64,000 nt of DNA from Brachybacterium sp. FME24 (GCF_014897705.1 NZ_JABUXV010000006.1:1-64000); one strand, 5' to 3'; positions 1-8,169 are shown, counted from the first letter of the stretch. Translations and numbers: made by a program. Notes: generated by a model from the letters alone, not told the origin.

Positions 1-105
1 CTCGTCAGAGACGATCACGGGGCCACCGCGCTACACCACTATGCGGGACTCAACTCGGCGGATACGTCCTCGGCCGAGGGAAGAAAGCACGACTCGCGAC
101 AATGA
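1..105 (+). CDS. C-terminal tail of an upstream gene (partial)
   Basis: The first reading frame is open from the window edge to a TGA at 103-105 and encodes about 34 residues of a polar tail rich in Ser, Asp and His. The stop overlaps the ATG of the next gene as ATGA, the same coupling seen between most later genes of this gas vesicle operon. That coupling is the main reason to treat it as coding. No domain is visible in so short a piece, so the product cannot be named. By position it is probably another gvp or gvp-associated gene. Confidence 0.45.
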   Translation, partial: LVRDDHGATALHHYAGLNSADTSSAEGRKHDSRQ

Positions 106-605
106 TTCTCGGATACACCCTTGTGAAGCAGGGCGGGAAGCAGTTGAACTCCGCGAAGACGACCGTCCTGGAGTCGGACGAGGCCAAGACGTTCTTCGGG
201 CAGCTCACGGGCGGAGTGACGGAGGCAGCCAAGGGTGCCGCCACGGCAGCCGCAGCCAAAGGCGTCAGCTCGGTGACCTCGAACCTGAAGGAGCGCACTG
301 CACAGTTGCAGGGCGCGGCAGGTTCCGGCTCGGACGACGGCGATGAGGACGACACCACCGATTCCGAGGACACCACGGGCTCTGACGAGGCCACGGACGC
401 CGAGGAAACCCCTGCGGAGACCAAGAGCTCCGAAGAGAAGACCGAGGAGACGCCGACGCGAACCTCATCCGGCAGCTCGACGCCCCGGACCGCACGGAAA
501 TCCCCGGCGACGTCCAGTTCTTCTTCAGCATCACGGAAGCCTGCCTCCACCGCGAAGACGATCAGAAGCAAGGCCAAGGATGGAGAGGGTGGTTCGAATG
601 GTTGA
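102..605 (+). CDS. gas vesicle cluster accessory protein, acidic Ser/Thr-rich (GvpY-like by position)
   Basis: A 167-residue protein. Its first ~65 residues form a plausible amphipathic helical segment with an Ala-rich stretch. The rest (about 75-167) is low complexity: first Asp/Glu/Thr/Ser, then Ser/Arg/Lys, so the tail changes from acidic to basic. No catalytic motif or signal peptide is seen. It is coupled upstream by ATGA and overlaps the next gene by 8 bases. Streptomyces gvp clusters carry a poorly characterised gvpY directly before the SRPBCC gene gvpZ, so the position suggests a GvpY-type accessory protein. The match is by order and character only; function is unknown. Confidence 0.6.
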   Translation: MILGYTLVKQGGKQLNSAKTTVLESDEAKTFFGQLTGGVTEAAKGAATAAAAKGVSSVTSNLKERTAQLQGAAGSGSDDGDEDDTTDSEDTTGSDEATDAEETPAETKSSEEKTEETPTRTSSGSSTPRTARKSPATSSSSSASRKPASTAKTIRSKAKDGEGGSNG

Positions 606-1920
606 GAACACCAGCGAAGACACCGCGACGGACACTGCGGAAGACACCAACGAACAGCCCTGGTGGAAGGCCGCATTGTCCAATCTCCCCCTCGGCGACC
701 TGAAGTCCGAAGCCACCAACTATGCGAAGGCGTATGCCGAGAAGGGCGCCTCCTCATTGACCGACACGTTGAATGGTCTGACGGAGACATTCTCGCCGGA
801 CGGCGGCGGCGCATCGCAAGAAGGCCTCAAGAAGGGCGCGGAAAAGCTCGCGGAGGGCAAGAACCCCGCATCCGCAGGAGCATCTGCTCTCGCCGCCGGG
901 GCCAAGGAGAAGCTGACCGGCGGGTCAACGAGCGGCGGATCCGGTGGGTCCGCCAACCTCAAGAAGTTCTCCAACATCGTCGGTTCGATCGACGTGGGAG
1001 TCCCGATCACGGTCGCCTACAACCAGTGGACGCAGTACGAGGACTGGCCCGACTTCATGAAGAAGGTCGAGAACGCCGAGCAGGAGGAGCCCGAGCAGGA
1101 GGAGAAGGCGGAGGTGGAGATCAAGGGCAAGGTCCTGTTCTCCCACCGCACCTGGACCTCCACCGTCATCCAGCAGGTCCCCGACGAGCAGATCATCTGG
1201 GAGTCGAAGGGCGAGAAGGGCCATCTCGACGGTGCGGTCACCTTCCACGAGCTCGGTCCACGCCTGACCCGGATCCTCGTCATCGTCAACTATTACCCGC
1301 AGGGCTTCGTCGAGAAGTTCGGGAACGCGTGGCGGCCCGTCGGTCGCCGCATCCATCTGAACATGAAGCAGTTCGCACGTCATGTCATGACCACGACCAT
1401 CCTCGACGAGGATGCCGTCGAAGGCTGGCGCGGCGAAGTCCGCGATAAAGAGGTGGTTCGCACGCACGAGGAAGTCGTGGAGGCCGAGGCGGAGGAGCCG
1501 GAGGAGCCGGAGGAGCCGGAGGAGCCGGAGGAGCCGGAGGAGCCGGAGGAGCCGGAGGAGCCGGAGGAGCCGGAGGAGCCGGAGGAGTCAGCGTCGCAGG
1601 ACGTCGCCTCCGGGGCCGACTCCCAGGACGATCCGGGCAGCGATGCCGAGGATGAGGCCTCGGTCGCCGACCCCGATGCCGAGCAGGACGACGACTCCGA
1701 GGACGATCCGAAGACCGCGGGCGAGGCGGAGTATGACGAGGAGAACCTCGAAGAGGACACCGAGCCCACGGGCGAGGACTCCGAGGAGGCCCCCGAGTCC
1801 ACGGACGAGGGCGCCGTAGAAGACACCGAGCCCTCGGACGAGGACTCAGATGAACCTGAAGATGATGAGGACTTCGTGTACGTCGACGAAGATTCCGACA
1901 CGACGAAAGGCACATCATGA
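598..1920 (+). CDS. SRPBCC-domain gas vesicle accessory protein (GvpZ-like) with acidic EEP-repeat tail
   Basis: About 440 residues. A low-complexity N-terminal part (1-120, helical with Gly/Ser linker) precedes a SRPBCC (polyketide cyclase/START-like) domain at roughly 125-280. The SRPBCC signs are the opening segment with [16 protein letters not shown], the [10 protein letters not shown] strand, and the [14 protein letters not shown] end helix. After it comes a very acidic tail with ten Glu-Glu-Pro repeats and many Asp/Glu/Ser, possibly disordered. SRPBCC proteins occur in actinobacterial gvp clusters (GvpZ); a ligand or chaperone role is unproven. The ATG at 598 is chosen over an in-frame ATG at 580 because GGAGAGGG lies 8-9 bases before it. 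The stop overlaps the gvpA start (ATGA). Confidence 0.8.
   Translation: MVENTSEDTATDTAEDTNEQPWWKAALSNLPLGDLKSEATNYAKAYAEKGASSLTDTLNGLTETFSPDGGGASQEGLKKGAEKLAEGKNPASAGASALAAGAKEKLTGGSTSGGSGGSANLKKFSNIVGSIDVGVPITVAYNQWTQYEDWPDFMKKVENAEQEEPEQEEKAEVEIKGKVLFSHRTWTSTVIQQVPDEQIIWESKGEKGHLDGAVTFHELGPRLTRILVIVNYYPQGFVEKFGNAWRPVGRRIHLNMKQFARHVMTTTILDEDAVEGWRGEVRDKEVVRTHEEVVEAEAEEPEEPEEPEEPEEPEEPEEPEEPEEPEEPEESASQDVASGADSQDDPGSDAEDEASVADPDAEQDDDSEDDPKTAGEAEYDEENLEEDTEPTGEDSEEAPESTDEGAVEDTEPSDEDSDEPEDDEDFVYVDEDSDTTKGTS
1492..1587 (+). repeat. 9-bp tandem repeat GAGGAGCCG, ten perfect copies
   Basis: Ten uninterrupted copies of GAGGAGCCG (1492-1581) plus a six-base partial copy lie in frame within the SRPBCC gene and encode (Glu-Glu-Pro)10. 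Copy identity at the DNA level is complete, which points to recent slippage expansion. Copy number is likely to vary between strains without breaking the frame. Confidence 0.95.
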
Positions 1921-2309
1921 CCAGCACCGCTACGACCCAGCAGCGCTCACGGGGTGGATACGTCGATCGCCCCTCGTCCAGCTCATTGGCCGATGTCGTG
2001 GAGATCATCCTCGACAAGGGACTCGTCATCGATGCGTTCGTGCGCGTGTCTCTGGTCGGCATCGAGATCCTCACCATCGATGCCCGCATCGTGATCGCCA
2101 GCGTCGACACCTACCTGCGATTCGCTGAAGCCACCAATCGGCTCGACCTCGAGCAGAAGGGCGGCAAGGACCTCACCGAGGTGATCGGCGCAACTCAGGA
2201 ACAAGGAGCCAAGGGGAAGGTCGGTGGCGCGCTCGAAGGCGCCAAAGCTGCTCTGAGCCCCGATGACGACGAGAAGTCCTCGACGAAGGCCGAGGCATCG
2301 AAGTCGTGA
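1917..2309 (+). CDS. gvpA: gas vesicle structural protein GvpA
   Basis: The main shell protein of gas vesicles, which polymerises into the rib wall of the hollow, gas-filled compartment. Of 130 residues, about 23-80 are the classic GvpA core: [19 protein letters not shown], then a strand with [19 protein letters not shown], then [15 protein letters not shown]. The N-terminal ~20 residues are a Ser/Thr/Gln leader. The C-terminal ~45 residues ([13 protein letters not shown] onward) are an extra polar tail not needed for the fold. The ATG overlaps the stop of the preceding gene, and the stop overlaps the start of gvpF. Two more GvpA-fold genes follow, but this copy is the one closest to the structural consensus. 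Confidence 0.93.
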   Translation: MTSTATTQQRSRGGYVDRPSSSSLADVVEIILDKGLVIDAFVRVSLVGIEILTIDARIVIASVDTYLRFAEATNRLDLEQKGGKDLTEVIGATQEQGAKGKVGGALEGAKAALSPDDDEKSSTKAEASKS

Positions 2310-3079
2310 TGAGGACCGACCATCCCGACCAAGGCGAATCCCCCACCGGGGCTGAGCTCTACCTGTACGGCGTCGTCCGTGCGGGAACCCAGCTCCCGGA
2401 GGGCCTCGTCGGGGTCGTGGCCACCATCCCCCATCTCCTCGAGGACGACGAGCTCGCAGCCGTCGTCTCCGAGCTGCCCGAGGACGCCGACTTCGGCACA
2501 CCCCAGGATCTGGTCGCCCATTCGGCCGTTCTGGACACGATCGCGGCAGTCACCACGGTGCTTCCGATGCGCTTCGGGACGGTGCTGCCCTCGTGGCAGG
2601 ATCTTCGCGAAGAGGTGCTCGCCGAGCCGGCAGGACTCACCGACGTGCTGTCGCAGCTGGACGGGGCCGTCCAATACACCGTGCGCGTGCAGTACGACCA
2701 GGACGTCGTCCTCCCGGAGATCCTCCGGGAAGACCCCCGGCTGATCGGCCTCCAGCAGGCAATCGCCGGCACCACCGAGGACGAGACTCGCACCGAGCGC
2801 ATCGCCCTGGGCGAGGCCGTCGTCGCCGGGTTCGACTCCCTGCGTGGTCCCGACGCGCAGGAACTGCTCCAGACCCTCGACCCCTTCGTGCGCGACCTCG
2901 CCGTGCATGAGGGAGGTCAGGCCGACGATGTCCTGGACGTCGCCCTCCTCGTCGGCCGCCCCGAGACGGACCGTTTCGAGGAGGCCCTCGAGGCGGCCGC
3001 GAAACGCGATCACCCGAGGATGCGATACAAGCTCCTGGGCCCGCAGGCACCATACGACTTCGTCGGCGGGGGGCAATGA
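2309..3079 (+). CDS. gvpF: gas vesicle protein GvpF (GvpL/GvpF family)
   Basis: About 256 residues of the GvpL/GvpF family, an accessory protein that binds GvpA and is needed for vesicle assembly. Family features are the opening LYLYGVVRAG strand, a central PMRFGTVLPS segment, and the closing VAL(L)VGRPETDRFEEAL helix followed by YKLLGPQAPYDFV, the usual family C-terminus. GTG at 2306 and ATG at 2309 are adjacent in-frame starts; the ATG overlaps the gvpA stop by one base and is preferred. The stop overlaps gvpG (ATGATG start). A second GvpL/F homologue closes the cluster at 5574-6371. Confidence 0.9.
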   Translation: MRTDHPDQGESPTGAELYLYGVVRAGTQLPEGLVGVVATIPHLLEDDELAAVVSELPEDADFGTPQDLVAHSAVLDTIAAVTTVLPMRFGTVLPSWQDLREEVLAEPAGLTDVLSQLDGAVQYTVRVQYDQDVVLPEILREDPRLIGLQQAIAGTTEDETRTERIALGEAVVAGFDSLRGPDAQELLQTLDPFVRDLAVHEGGQADDVLDVALLVGRPETDRFEEALEAAAKRDHPRMRYKLLGPQAPYDFVGGGQ

Positions 3080-3321
3080 TGGGAATCTTGAGCGGGCTCA
3101 TCGGAATGCCGTTGGCCCCCCTGCGCGGCACAGTCTGGGTCGCCGAGCAGATCCGTGATGAGGCGGACAAACAGTTCCACGACCCCGCCGCCATCCGACG
3201 CCAGCTCGAGCAGATCGCCGACGCACGGCGCGCAGGCACGATCGACGAGGACGAAGCGGACAGCGCCGAGCGAGAGCTCGTGGCCAGACTTATCCGATCC
3301 GACCGGAACGAGGGAGCCTGA
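3076..3321 (+). CDS. gvpG: gas vesicle protein GvpG
   Basis: An 81-residue protein with the GvpG pattern: a hydrophobic N-terminus with GLIGMPLAPLRGTVWVAEQI, then DEADKQFHDPAAIRRQLEQI and a charged helical end. GvpG is a small essential accessory factor in gas vesicle assembly, usually next to gvpF as here. Start overlaps the gvpF stop (ATGA). A second ATG directly follows the first, so the start could be three bases later. Confidence 0.88.
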   Translation: MMGILSGLIGMPLAPLRGTVWVAEQIRDEADKQFHDPAAIRRQLEQIADARRAGTIDEDEADSAERELVARLIRSDRNEGA

Positions 3322-3322
3322 C

Positions 3323-3670
3323 ATGGCAGACAACGCCGACGAAAATGTCCCCGGCGACGATCACGAGCAGACCGACAGCGACCAGAGCAGCTCCCGCAGG
3401 ACGACGAAGCGCAGGGTCCTCACCGCCAAGGGGGCGATCCGGCGCGCCACAGACCAGCTCGAGGAGCTGACAGGACGCACACCCGACAGCGTCATCGCGG
3501 TGGAGCGGCAGGAGGACGGGTGGAAGGTCTCGCTGGAGCTGGTCGAGTCCCGGCGCATTCCGGACACCACCGACATCCTCGCCGAGTACTCCGCGTACAT
3601 CGACGACCGCGGGGAGCTCACCTCCTACCGTCGAGAGGCTCGCTACACGCGTGGCCGCGTCGATGGATGA
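3323..3670 (+). CDS. gvpO: gas vesicle protein GvpO
   Basis: 115 residues. The first ~35 are acidic and Ser/Gln-rich. The rest is the GvpO domain: a helix with AKGAIRRATDQLEELTG, then a beta segment containing VERQEDGWKVSLELVESRR and DTTDILAEYSAYIDDRGEL, ending in RRXXRYXRG. GvpO is an accessory/regulatory factor of gas vesicle formation. In Streptomyces clusters gvpO stands first; here it sits inside the operon between gvpG and the GvpJ-type genes. GAGGGAG lies 7-8 bases before the ATG. Confidence 0.9.
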   Translation: MADNADENVPGDDHEQTDSDQSSSRRTTKRRVLTAKGAIRRATDQLEELTGRTPDSVIAVERQEDGWKVSLELVESRRIPDTTDILAEYSAYIDDRGELTSYRREARYTRGRVDG

Positions 3671-3711
3671 TGCCGGGATGAGTCCGCCAGCGAGGAGAGG
3701 AGCGCGACGAG

Positions 3712-4257
3712 ATGACCGTTGTGCCGAGGTCCAATAACAAAGGGATGGAGCCCCGTCGCGAGAGCGAGGGCACCCTCATACACGTGGTCGAGACGCTTCT
3801 CGACAAGGGCCTGGTCCTGAACGCGGACATCATGGTCTCCGTCGCCGGCGTCGAACTGCTGGGGATCCGGCTCCGCGCCGCCCTGGCATCCTTCGAGACA
3901 GCGGCACGATACGGGCTCGAATTCCCCGCCGGCACCAATACCGAGACGGTCGCCTGGCGGGAGGCCATCGAGCAGAAGGAGACCTGTCCCCAGTGCGATA
4001 AACGAGTCCCGCTGGAGCAGCTCCTGAACGAGTACTGCCCGTGGTGCGGATGGCAGAGCGCCTACGCACTGCGGGAAGGCTCGGCCCAGACGACCGATGC
4101 CACTGATTCTGCCGGTGAGCTCTCCGGCGCCGACCAGCGCGACAAGGGCTCCCGCGCAGCGAGCGCGACCTCGCCCACCGGCAAGGGCGCTGCGCGTCCC
4201 TCCGCCGGGAGCACGCAATCCCGTGCGCGGCACGACCCGGAGCCGGCCGACGGATGA
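3712..4257 (+). CDS. gvpJ: GvpA-fold gas vesicle protein (GvpJ/S type) with C-terminal zinc ribbon
   Basis: 181 residues. Residues ~17-68 are a GvpA-type core (TLIHVVETLLDKGLVLNAD, then VSVAGVELLGIRLRAALAS). Unlike GvpA it continues with a four-cysteine module at ~89-112, C-x2-C-x13-C-x2-C (CPQC and CPWC with tryptophans), the look of a treble-clef/zinc-ribbon site. A low-complexity Ser/Ala/Arg tail follows. GvpJ and GvpS are minor shell components thought to help nucleate or cap the vesicle; the zinc ribbon suggests a docking or redox role, which is inference. GAGGAGAGGAG precedes the ATG, and the 41-base gap before it is the widest in the cluster. The stop overlaps the next gene. Confidence 0.82.
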   Translation: MTVVPRSNNKGMEPRRESEGTLIHVVETLLDKGLVLNADIMVSVAGVELLGIRLRAALASFETAARYGLEFPAGTNTETVAWREAIEQKETCPQCDKRVPLEQLLNEYCPWCGWQSAYALREGSAQTTDATDSAGELSGADQRDKGSRAASATSPTGKGAARPSAGSTQSRARHDPEPADG

Positions 4258-5273
4258 CTGGTTCCTCCGTGGCCGCACCGGATGCGGAGGCGTCGGGTCG
4301 TACGGGACTCGAGCCGGTGCGCGATCCCCGGGTCACGCTGGTCGAGCTCGTCGACACGCTGCTGGATCGAGGGCTCTACCTCAACCTCGATGTCATCATC
4401 TCCGTCGCGGACATCCCCCTCATCGGCCTCAATCTCCGAGCGACGCTGGCGGGCATGGAGACCATGCTGGAGTACGGCATGATGCGCGACTGGGATCAGC
4501 GCACCCGGGCCTGGATCCAGCGGACCGCGACGAGGGACCTGCCGCTGGAGGACGACGAGGAACTGCTGGCGAAGATGGCGGGCGGCTACTTCTCCCAGGA
4601 CGATTTCCACCGCGACTGGCGACCGGGGAGCGTCTACCTCACCACCGGTCGGCTCCTCGTCTTTCGCCGCGATCCGCGCGAGGTCCTGTGGGAGACCCCG
4701 CTCGAGGACATCCGATCTGTCGAGATCAGCCCGGAGACCACCATCGGCGGTGAGACCTTGGACCGTCTCAAGTTGCGCACCGCGCAGGGTGAGGAGGCGG
4801 TGCTGTCGGCCTCCGCACCGCAGCGTCTGCGCGAGATGGTGCTGCAGCAGGCACCGGCCGCTCGTCGCGAGGTAGGCGCCTCGGGCGATCGCCCGAGGCC
4901 CGCAGACGTCGAGAGCGACAATGCCTCACCGCAGGTGGAGGGGCATCTCTGGTATCAGGAGAGCCTGGCAGGTCGCTCCGAGTGGCGGGGCGGCACCGGG
5001 CGCCTCGACGAGCACGGATTCACGTGGAAGAGTGCGATGGACACGCGTCCGGCGATCCGACTTCGCCCCGGCGAGCTGCGCGACGTCCGCCTCGAGGATG
5101 GGCAGGTGCCCTCCGGGGAGAGCACCCTGATACGGCTGGCCACCAGTGCCGGCGAGTTCGTGCTCGCGGGTGACACCTCCCGATGGGGAGATCCCCTGCA
5201 GGATCTCGCCGGACGACATGACACCACCGACACTCACGGAAGGGAGGCCATCGATGGGCTTGGAGATCGATGA
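4254..5273 (+). CDS. GvpA-fold protein (GvpJ/S type) fused to two PH/GRAM-like domains
   Basis: 339 residues against ~90-130 for an ordinary GvpJ/GvpS. Residues ~24-78 are a GvpA-type core (TLVELVDTLLDRGLYLNLD, then ISVADIPLIGLNLRATLAG). A linker with DWDQRTRAWIQR follows. Two beta-rich segments come next, at ~115-200 and ~225-325. Both show the PH/GRAM-like order: a Trp-containing strand, a 'G-x-LT/LD-x-x-x-L/F' strand, a 'P-L-E-D-I-R-S-V' or 'P-G-E-L-R-D-V' strand, and a final 'L-R-T/A-x-x-G-E' hairpin. Such domains often bind membranes or partners. The domain call is from pattern only. ATGA coupling upstream; its end overlaps gvpK by 20 bases. Confidence 0.75.
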   Translation: MTGSSVAAPDAEASGRTGLEPVRDPRVTLVELVDTLLDRGLYLNLDVIISVADIPLIGLNLRATLAGMETMLEYGMMRDWDQRTRAWIQRTATRDLPLEDDEELLAKMAGGYFSQDDFHRDWRPGSVYLTTGRLLVFRRDPREVLWETPLEDIRSVEISPETTIGGETLDRLKLRTAQGEEAVLSASAPQRLREMVLQQAPAARREVGASGDRPRPADVESDNASPQVEGHLWYQESLAGRSEWRGGTGRLDEHGFTWKSAMDTRPAIRLRPGELRDVRLEDGQVPSGESTLIRLATSAGEFVLAGDTSRWGDPLQDLAGRHDTTDTHGREAIDGLGDR

Positions 5274-5577
5274 GAGCAGCCTCAAGCACGGGGTGCTGAC
5301 CTTGGTGGTGACCCTCGTCGAAGTCATCCAGGAGGCGCTGGAGACCCAGGCGATGCGTCGTCTCGAGGGCGGCGACCTGACCGATGAGGAGCAGGAGCGA
5401 CTCGGCGATGCCCTGCTCGAGCTCGACGAGGCGATGCGGGAGATCAAAGCCCAGAACGGGATCACCGGCTCCGTCTCCGACCTGCACCGCGGTCTCGACG
5501 ATGTCGTCGACGACGTGGTCGACAAGCTGATCAACCCTCAGCGCTGGGCCGAGGAGAACCAGGACCGCACTACATGA
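5254..5577 (+). CDS. gvpK: gas vesicle protein GvpK
   Basis: 107 residues of the GvpK family: opening LEIDESSLKHGVLTLVVTLV, then EVIQEALETQAMRRLEGGDL, then TDEEQERLGDALLELDEAM. GvpK is a conserved accessory protein needed for vesicle formation, usually next to gvpJ/gvpL as here. The ATG at 5254 has an exceptionally strong GGAAGGGAGG just upstream, so this start is preferred although it lies inside the 3' end of the preceding gene. The stop overlaps the gvpL start (ATGA). Confidence 0.9.
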   Translation: MGLEIDESSLKHGVLTLVVTLVEVIQEALETQAMRRLEGGDLTDEEQERLGDALLELDEAMREIKAQNGITGSVSDLHRGLDDVVDDVVDKLINPQRWAEENQDRTT

Positions 5578-6371
5578 GCGAGCAGGCACTGTACGTCTAT
5601 GCGATCGCTCCCTCCGGGGAGATCAGGGATCCCGGGACCGGCATCGATGGGCAGGACGTCCTCGTGATCGACGGCGCGGACGGCGTCTGCGCACTGGCCC
5701 ACCGGCAGGGCACCACCCCGTACGAGGGGCCGGACGATGACGTGCGCCGCTGGGTGCTCGAGCACAGTGGCGTCATCGACCGGGCATGGCAGGCAGCCGG
5801 CGCGGTGCTGCCGGTCTCGTTCAACGTGATCGTCGCTCCCGGCGAGCAGTCCCCCGCCGACGAGGCGCTGCAGGAGTGGCTCCACGACAATGCCGGAACA
5901 ATCCGGGAGCGGCTCACGGCACTGACCGACCACGTCGAACTGCGCATCCAGATCGCGGTGGAGACGGACACCGTTGCGGCAGATGCCTCGGAGATCGCCC
6001 GCGTCACCGCGGAGATGGCCTCGAAGCCCGAAGGCGTCCAGCGTCTGTACCGGAAGAAGCTCGAGACGATGCGCCGCGACGTGAGCGAGCGGGTCGCGGA
6101 CTCCCTGTATCCGGAGTTCCGGCGCCGAATCCTCCAGCACGCCGTCGACGTCGTGGAGAATCGCCAGTCGCGCACCGGCGAGGGGATGGTACCCATCCTC
6201 GACGTCGCCGTCCTGGTCGCGGAGACTGAGGTCGAACTGCTCGGCATCGAGCTGGCTGAGATCCGCGATTCACGACCGGGCCTGGAGATCCGCTTCCTGG
6301 GACCCTGGCCGCCGTATTCCTTCGCCGATCTGCCGGCGCTCACCCCGGGCGGACCTCCACAGGACGCCTGA
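5574..6371 (+). CDS. gvpL: gas vesicle protein GvpL (second GvpL/GvpF-family protein)
   Basis: 265 residues, GvpL/GvpF family. It opens with ALYVYAIAPSGEI, has the central VLPVSFNVIVAPG segment, and ends with the family pattern LDVAVLVAETEVELLGIEL then IRFLGPWPPYSFADL. It closes the cluster. It is a paralogue of the GvpF at 2309-3079 but clearly diverged. No strong rho-independent terminator follows; the small inverted repeat near 6435-6450 is weak, and transcription converges with the chorismate mutase gene on the other strand. Confidence 0.9.
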   Translation: MSEQALYVYAIAPSGEIRDPGTGIDGQDVLVIDGADGVCALAHRQGTTPYEGPDDDVRRWVLEHSGVIDRAWQAAGAVLPVSFNVIVAPGEQSPADEALQEWLHDNAGTIRERLTALTDHVELRIQIAVETDTVAADASEIARVTAEMASKPEGVQRLYRKKLETMRRDVSERVADSLYPEFRRRILQHAVDVVENRQSRTGEGMVPILDVAVLVAETEVELLGIELAEIRDSRPGLEIRFLGPWPPYSFADLPALTPGGPPQDA

Positions 6372-6451
6372 TCGCACCAGCCGGAGGACGCGGCTTCGCT
6401 GCTCCACACGACGCGTCGAGGGGGACAGAACCCCGATCCCGGTCAACCGGG

Positions 6452-6829
6452 TCAGGAGTCGGCCGAGCCCTCGTCGCGGATCCGCTCATGGTGGCGGATC
6501 ACCTCAGTGACGATGAAGCGCATGAAGGCCTCGGCGAAGACGGGGTCCAGGCCCGCGTCGTCCGCGAGGGAGCGCAGGCGGTCGATCTGCTCGCGCTCGC
6601 GTGACGGGTCCGCGGGTGGCAGGCCGTGGGTGGCCTTGAGGACCCCGACGCGCTGGGTATGGGAGAAGCGCTCCGCGAGCAGATGCACGAGGGCAGCATC
6701 GATGTTGTCGATGCTGCGGCGCTCTTCGACGAGCACCTCACGGGCATGCGTGGCAGCGTCGGAGGTGACAGCGTCGGTCCCGGTGGCCGCCGTGGCCTTG
6801 GGAGCGTCGGCAGCGGGATGCTGCGGCAT
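6452..6829 (-). CDS. chorismate mutase (AroQ type)
   Basis: 125 residues. Converts chorismate to prephenate in phenylalanine/tyrosine synthesis. The AroQ all-helical domain spans ~30-120: EERRSIDNIDAALVHLLAER gives the first catalytic helix with conserved Arg and Asp, KATHGLPPADPSREREQIDR the second, and AFMRFIVTEVIRHH the last. The first ~30 residues are an Ala/Thr-rich leader. The ATG overlaps the clpX stop by one base (TGATG), so it is the distal gene of the clpX transcript, an arrangement with no obvious metabolic logic. Confidence 0.88.
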   Translation of the reverse strand: MPQHPAADAPKATAATGTDAVTSDAATHAREVLVEERRSIDNIDAALVHLLAERFSHTQRVGVLKATHGLPPADPSREREQIDRLRSLADDAGLDPVFAEAFMRFIVTEVIRHHERIRDEGSADS

Positions 6830-8169
6830 CAGGCGGACCGCTCCTCGCGCGACTGCTCGACCTCTCGGTCGCTGTCCTTGCCGGTGACCATCAGCGGCGC
6901 CCGGCCCTCGGTGATGACGCCTTCGGTGATGACCACCTTGGCGACATCGCTGCGTGAGGGCAGCTCGAACATGATGGCCTGCAGCGAGTCCTCGAGGATC
7001 GCACGCAGACCGCGCGCTCCGGTCCCGCGCTCGATCGCGCGATCGGCCACGGCCTCCAGGGCGCTGTGCTCGAAGTCCAGCTCGACGCCATCGAGGGCGA
7101 ACATCTTCTGGAACTGTTTGACCAGCGCGTTGCGCGGCTCGGTGAGGATCTGGATGAGGGCCGCGCGATCGAGATTGGACACGCTCGTGATCACGGGCAG
7201 ACGCCCGATGAACTCGGGGATCAGGCCGAACTTGAGCAGATCCTCCGGGGCCAGCTTGGCGTAGATCGCCTCCTGCTCGAGCGGAGTGTGCAGCTCGGCT
7301 CCGAAGCCGATGCCGCGCCTGCCGATGCGCGATCCGATGATGTCCTCGATGCCGGCGAAGGCACCGGCCACGATGAACAGCACGTTCGTGGTGTCGATCT
7401 GGATGAACTCCTGGTGCGGGTGCTTGCGCCCGCCCTGGGGCGGCACCGCGGCCACGGTTCCCTCGACGATCTTCAGCAGAGCCTGCTGCACGCCTTCGCC
7501 GGAGACATCGCGCGTGATCGAGGCGTTCTCCGACTTGCGACCGATCTTGTCGACCTCGTCGATGTAGATGATGCCGCGCTCGGCCTTGGCGACGTCGTAA
7601 TCCGCGGCCTGCAGCAGCTTGAGCAGGATGTTCTCGACATCCTCGCCGACGTAGCCGGCTTCGGTGAGCGCGGTGGCATCGGCCATCGCGAACGGCACGT
7701 CGAGCATCCTCGCGAGGGTCTGGGCGAGATAGGTCTTGCCACAGCCCGTAGGGCCCACGAGCATCACGTTGGACTTCGCGACCTCGATCTCATCGCGTTC
7801 GCCGTCCGCCACCTCGGCCAGTGCAGCGGCGGCGCTCTTGGCCGTGGGTGCCGCGGACTCGGAGTCCTGGGCGCGCACACGCTTGTAATGGTTGTAGACG
7901 GCGACGGCGAGGGCACGCTTGGCCGGCTCCTGGCCGACCACGTAGTCCTCGAGGAAGGCGAAGATCTCCTGCGGAGTGGGCAGCGCGGCCTGCTCCTCGG
8001 AGACCGGCTGCGCCGCCTGGATCTCCTCGGCGATGATCTCGTTGCACAGCTCGATGCACTCTTCGCAGATGTACACCCCGGGCCCGGAGATCAGACGTTC
8101 GACCTGCTTCTGCGACTTCCCGCAGAACGAGCATTTGAACACGTCGGCCCCATCGCTCGTGCGCGCCAT
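6829..8169 (-). CDS. clpX: ATP-dependent Clp protease ATP-binding subunit ClpX
   Basis: 446 residues. AAA+ unfoldase that recognises tagged substrates and feeds them to ClpP. N-terminal zinc-binding domain with CSFCGKS and CEECIELC (residues ~10-45); Walker A GPTGCGKT near 140; Walker [11 protein letters not shown]; sensor/arginine-finger region [11 protein letters not shown]-terminal domain with GARGLR. Before the Walker A there is an Ala/Glu/Ser-rich insertion (about 25 residues). The ATG at 8169 is preferred over upstream in-frame starts because the zinc finger begins ten residues later and GAAAGGA precedes it. Overlaps the chorismate mutase start; clpP2 and clpP1 lie upstream on the same strand. 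Confidence 0.97.
   Translation of the reverse strand: MARTSDGADVFKCSFCGKSQKQVERLISGPGVYICEECIELCNEIIAEEIQAAQPVSEEQAALPTPQEIFAFLEDYVVGQEPAKRALAVAVYNHYKRVRAQDSESAAPTAKSAAAALAEVADGERDEIEVAKSNVMLVGPTGCGKTYLAQTLARMLDVPFAMADATALTEAGYVGEDVENILLKLLQAADYDVAKAERGIIYIDEVDKIGRKSENASITRDVSGEGVQQALLKIVEGTVAAVPPQGGRKHPHQEFIQIDTTNVLFIVAGAFAGIEDIIGSRIGRRGIGFGAELHTPLEQEAIYAKLAPEDLLKFGLIPEFIGRLPVITSVSNLDRAALIQILTEPRNALVKQFQKMFALDGVELDFEHSALEAVADRAIERGTGARGLRAILEDSLQAIMFELPSRSDVAKVVITEGVITEGRAPLMVTGKDSDREVEQSREERSA

Noticed and set aside
1492..1581. CRISPR-like array
   Set aside because: The 9-bp units have no spacers and are in frame in a coding region.
6430..6455. Terminator between gvpL and chorismate mutase
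   Set aside because: The only inverted repeat (CCCGGT/ACCGGG) is six base pairs; too weak to call.
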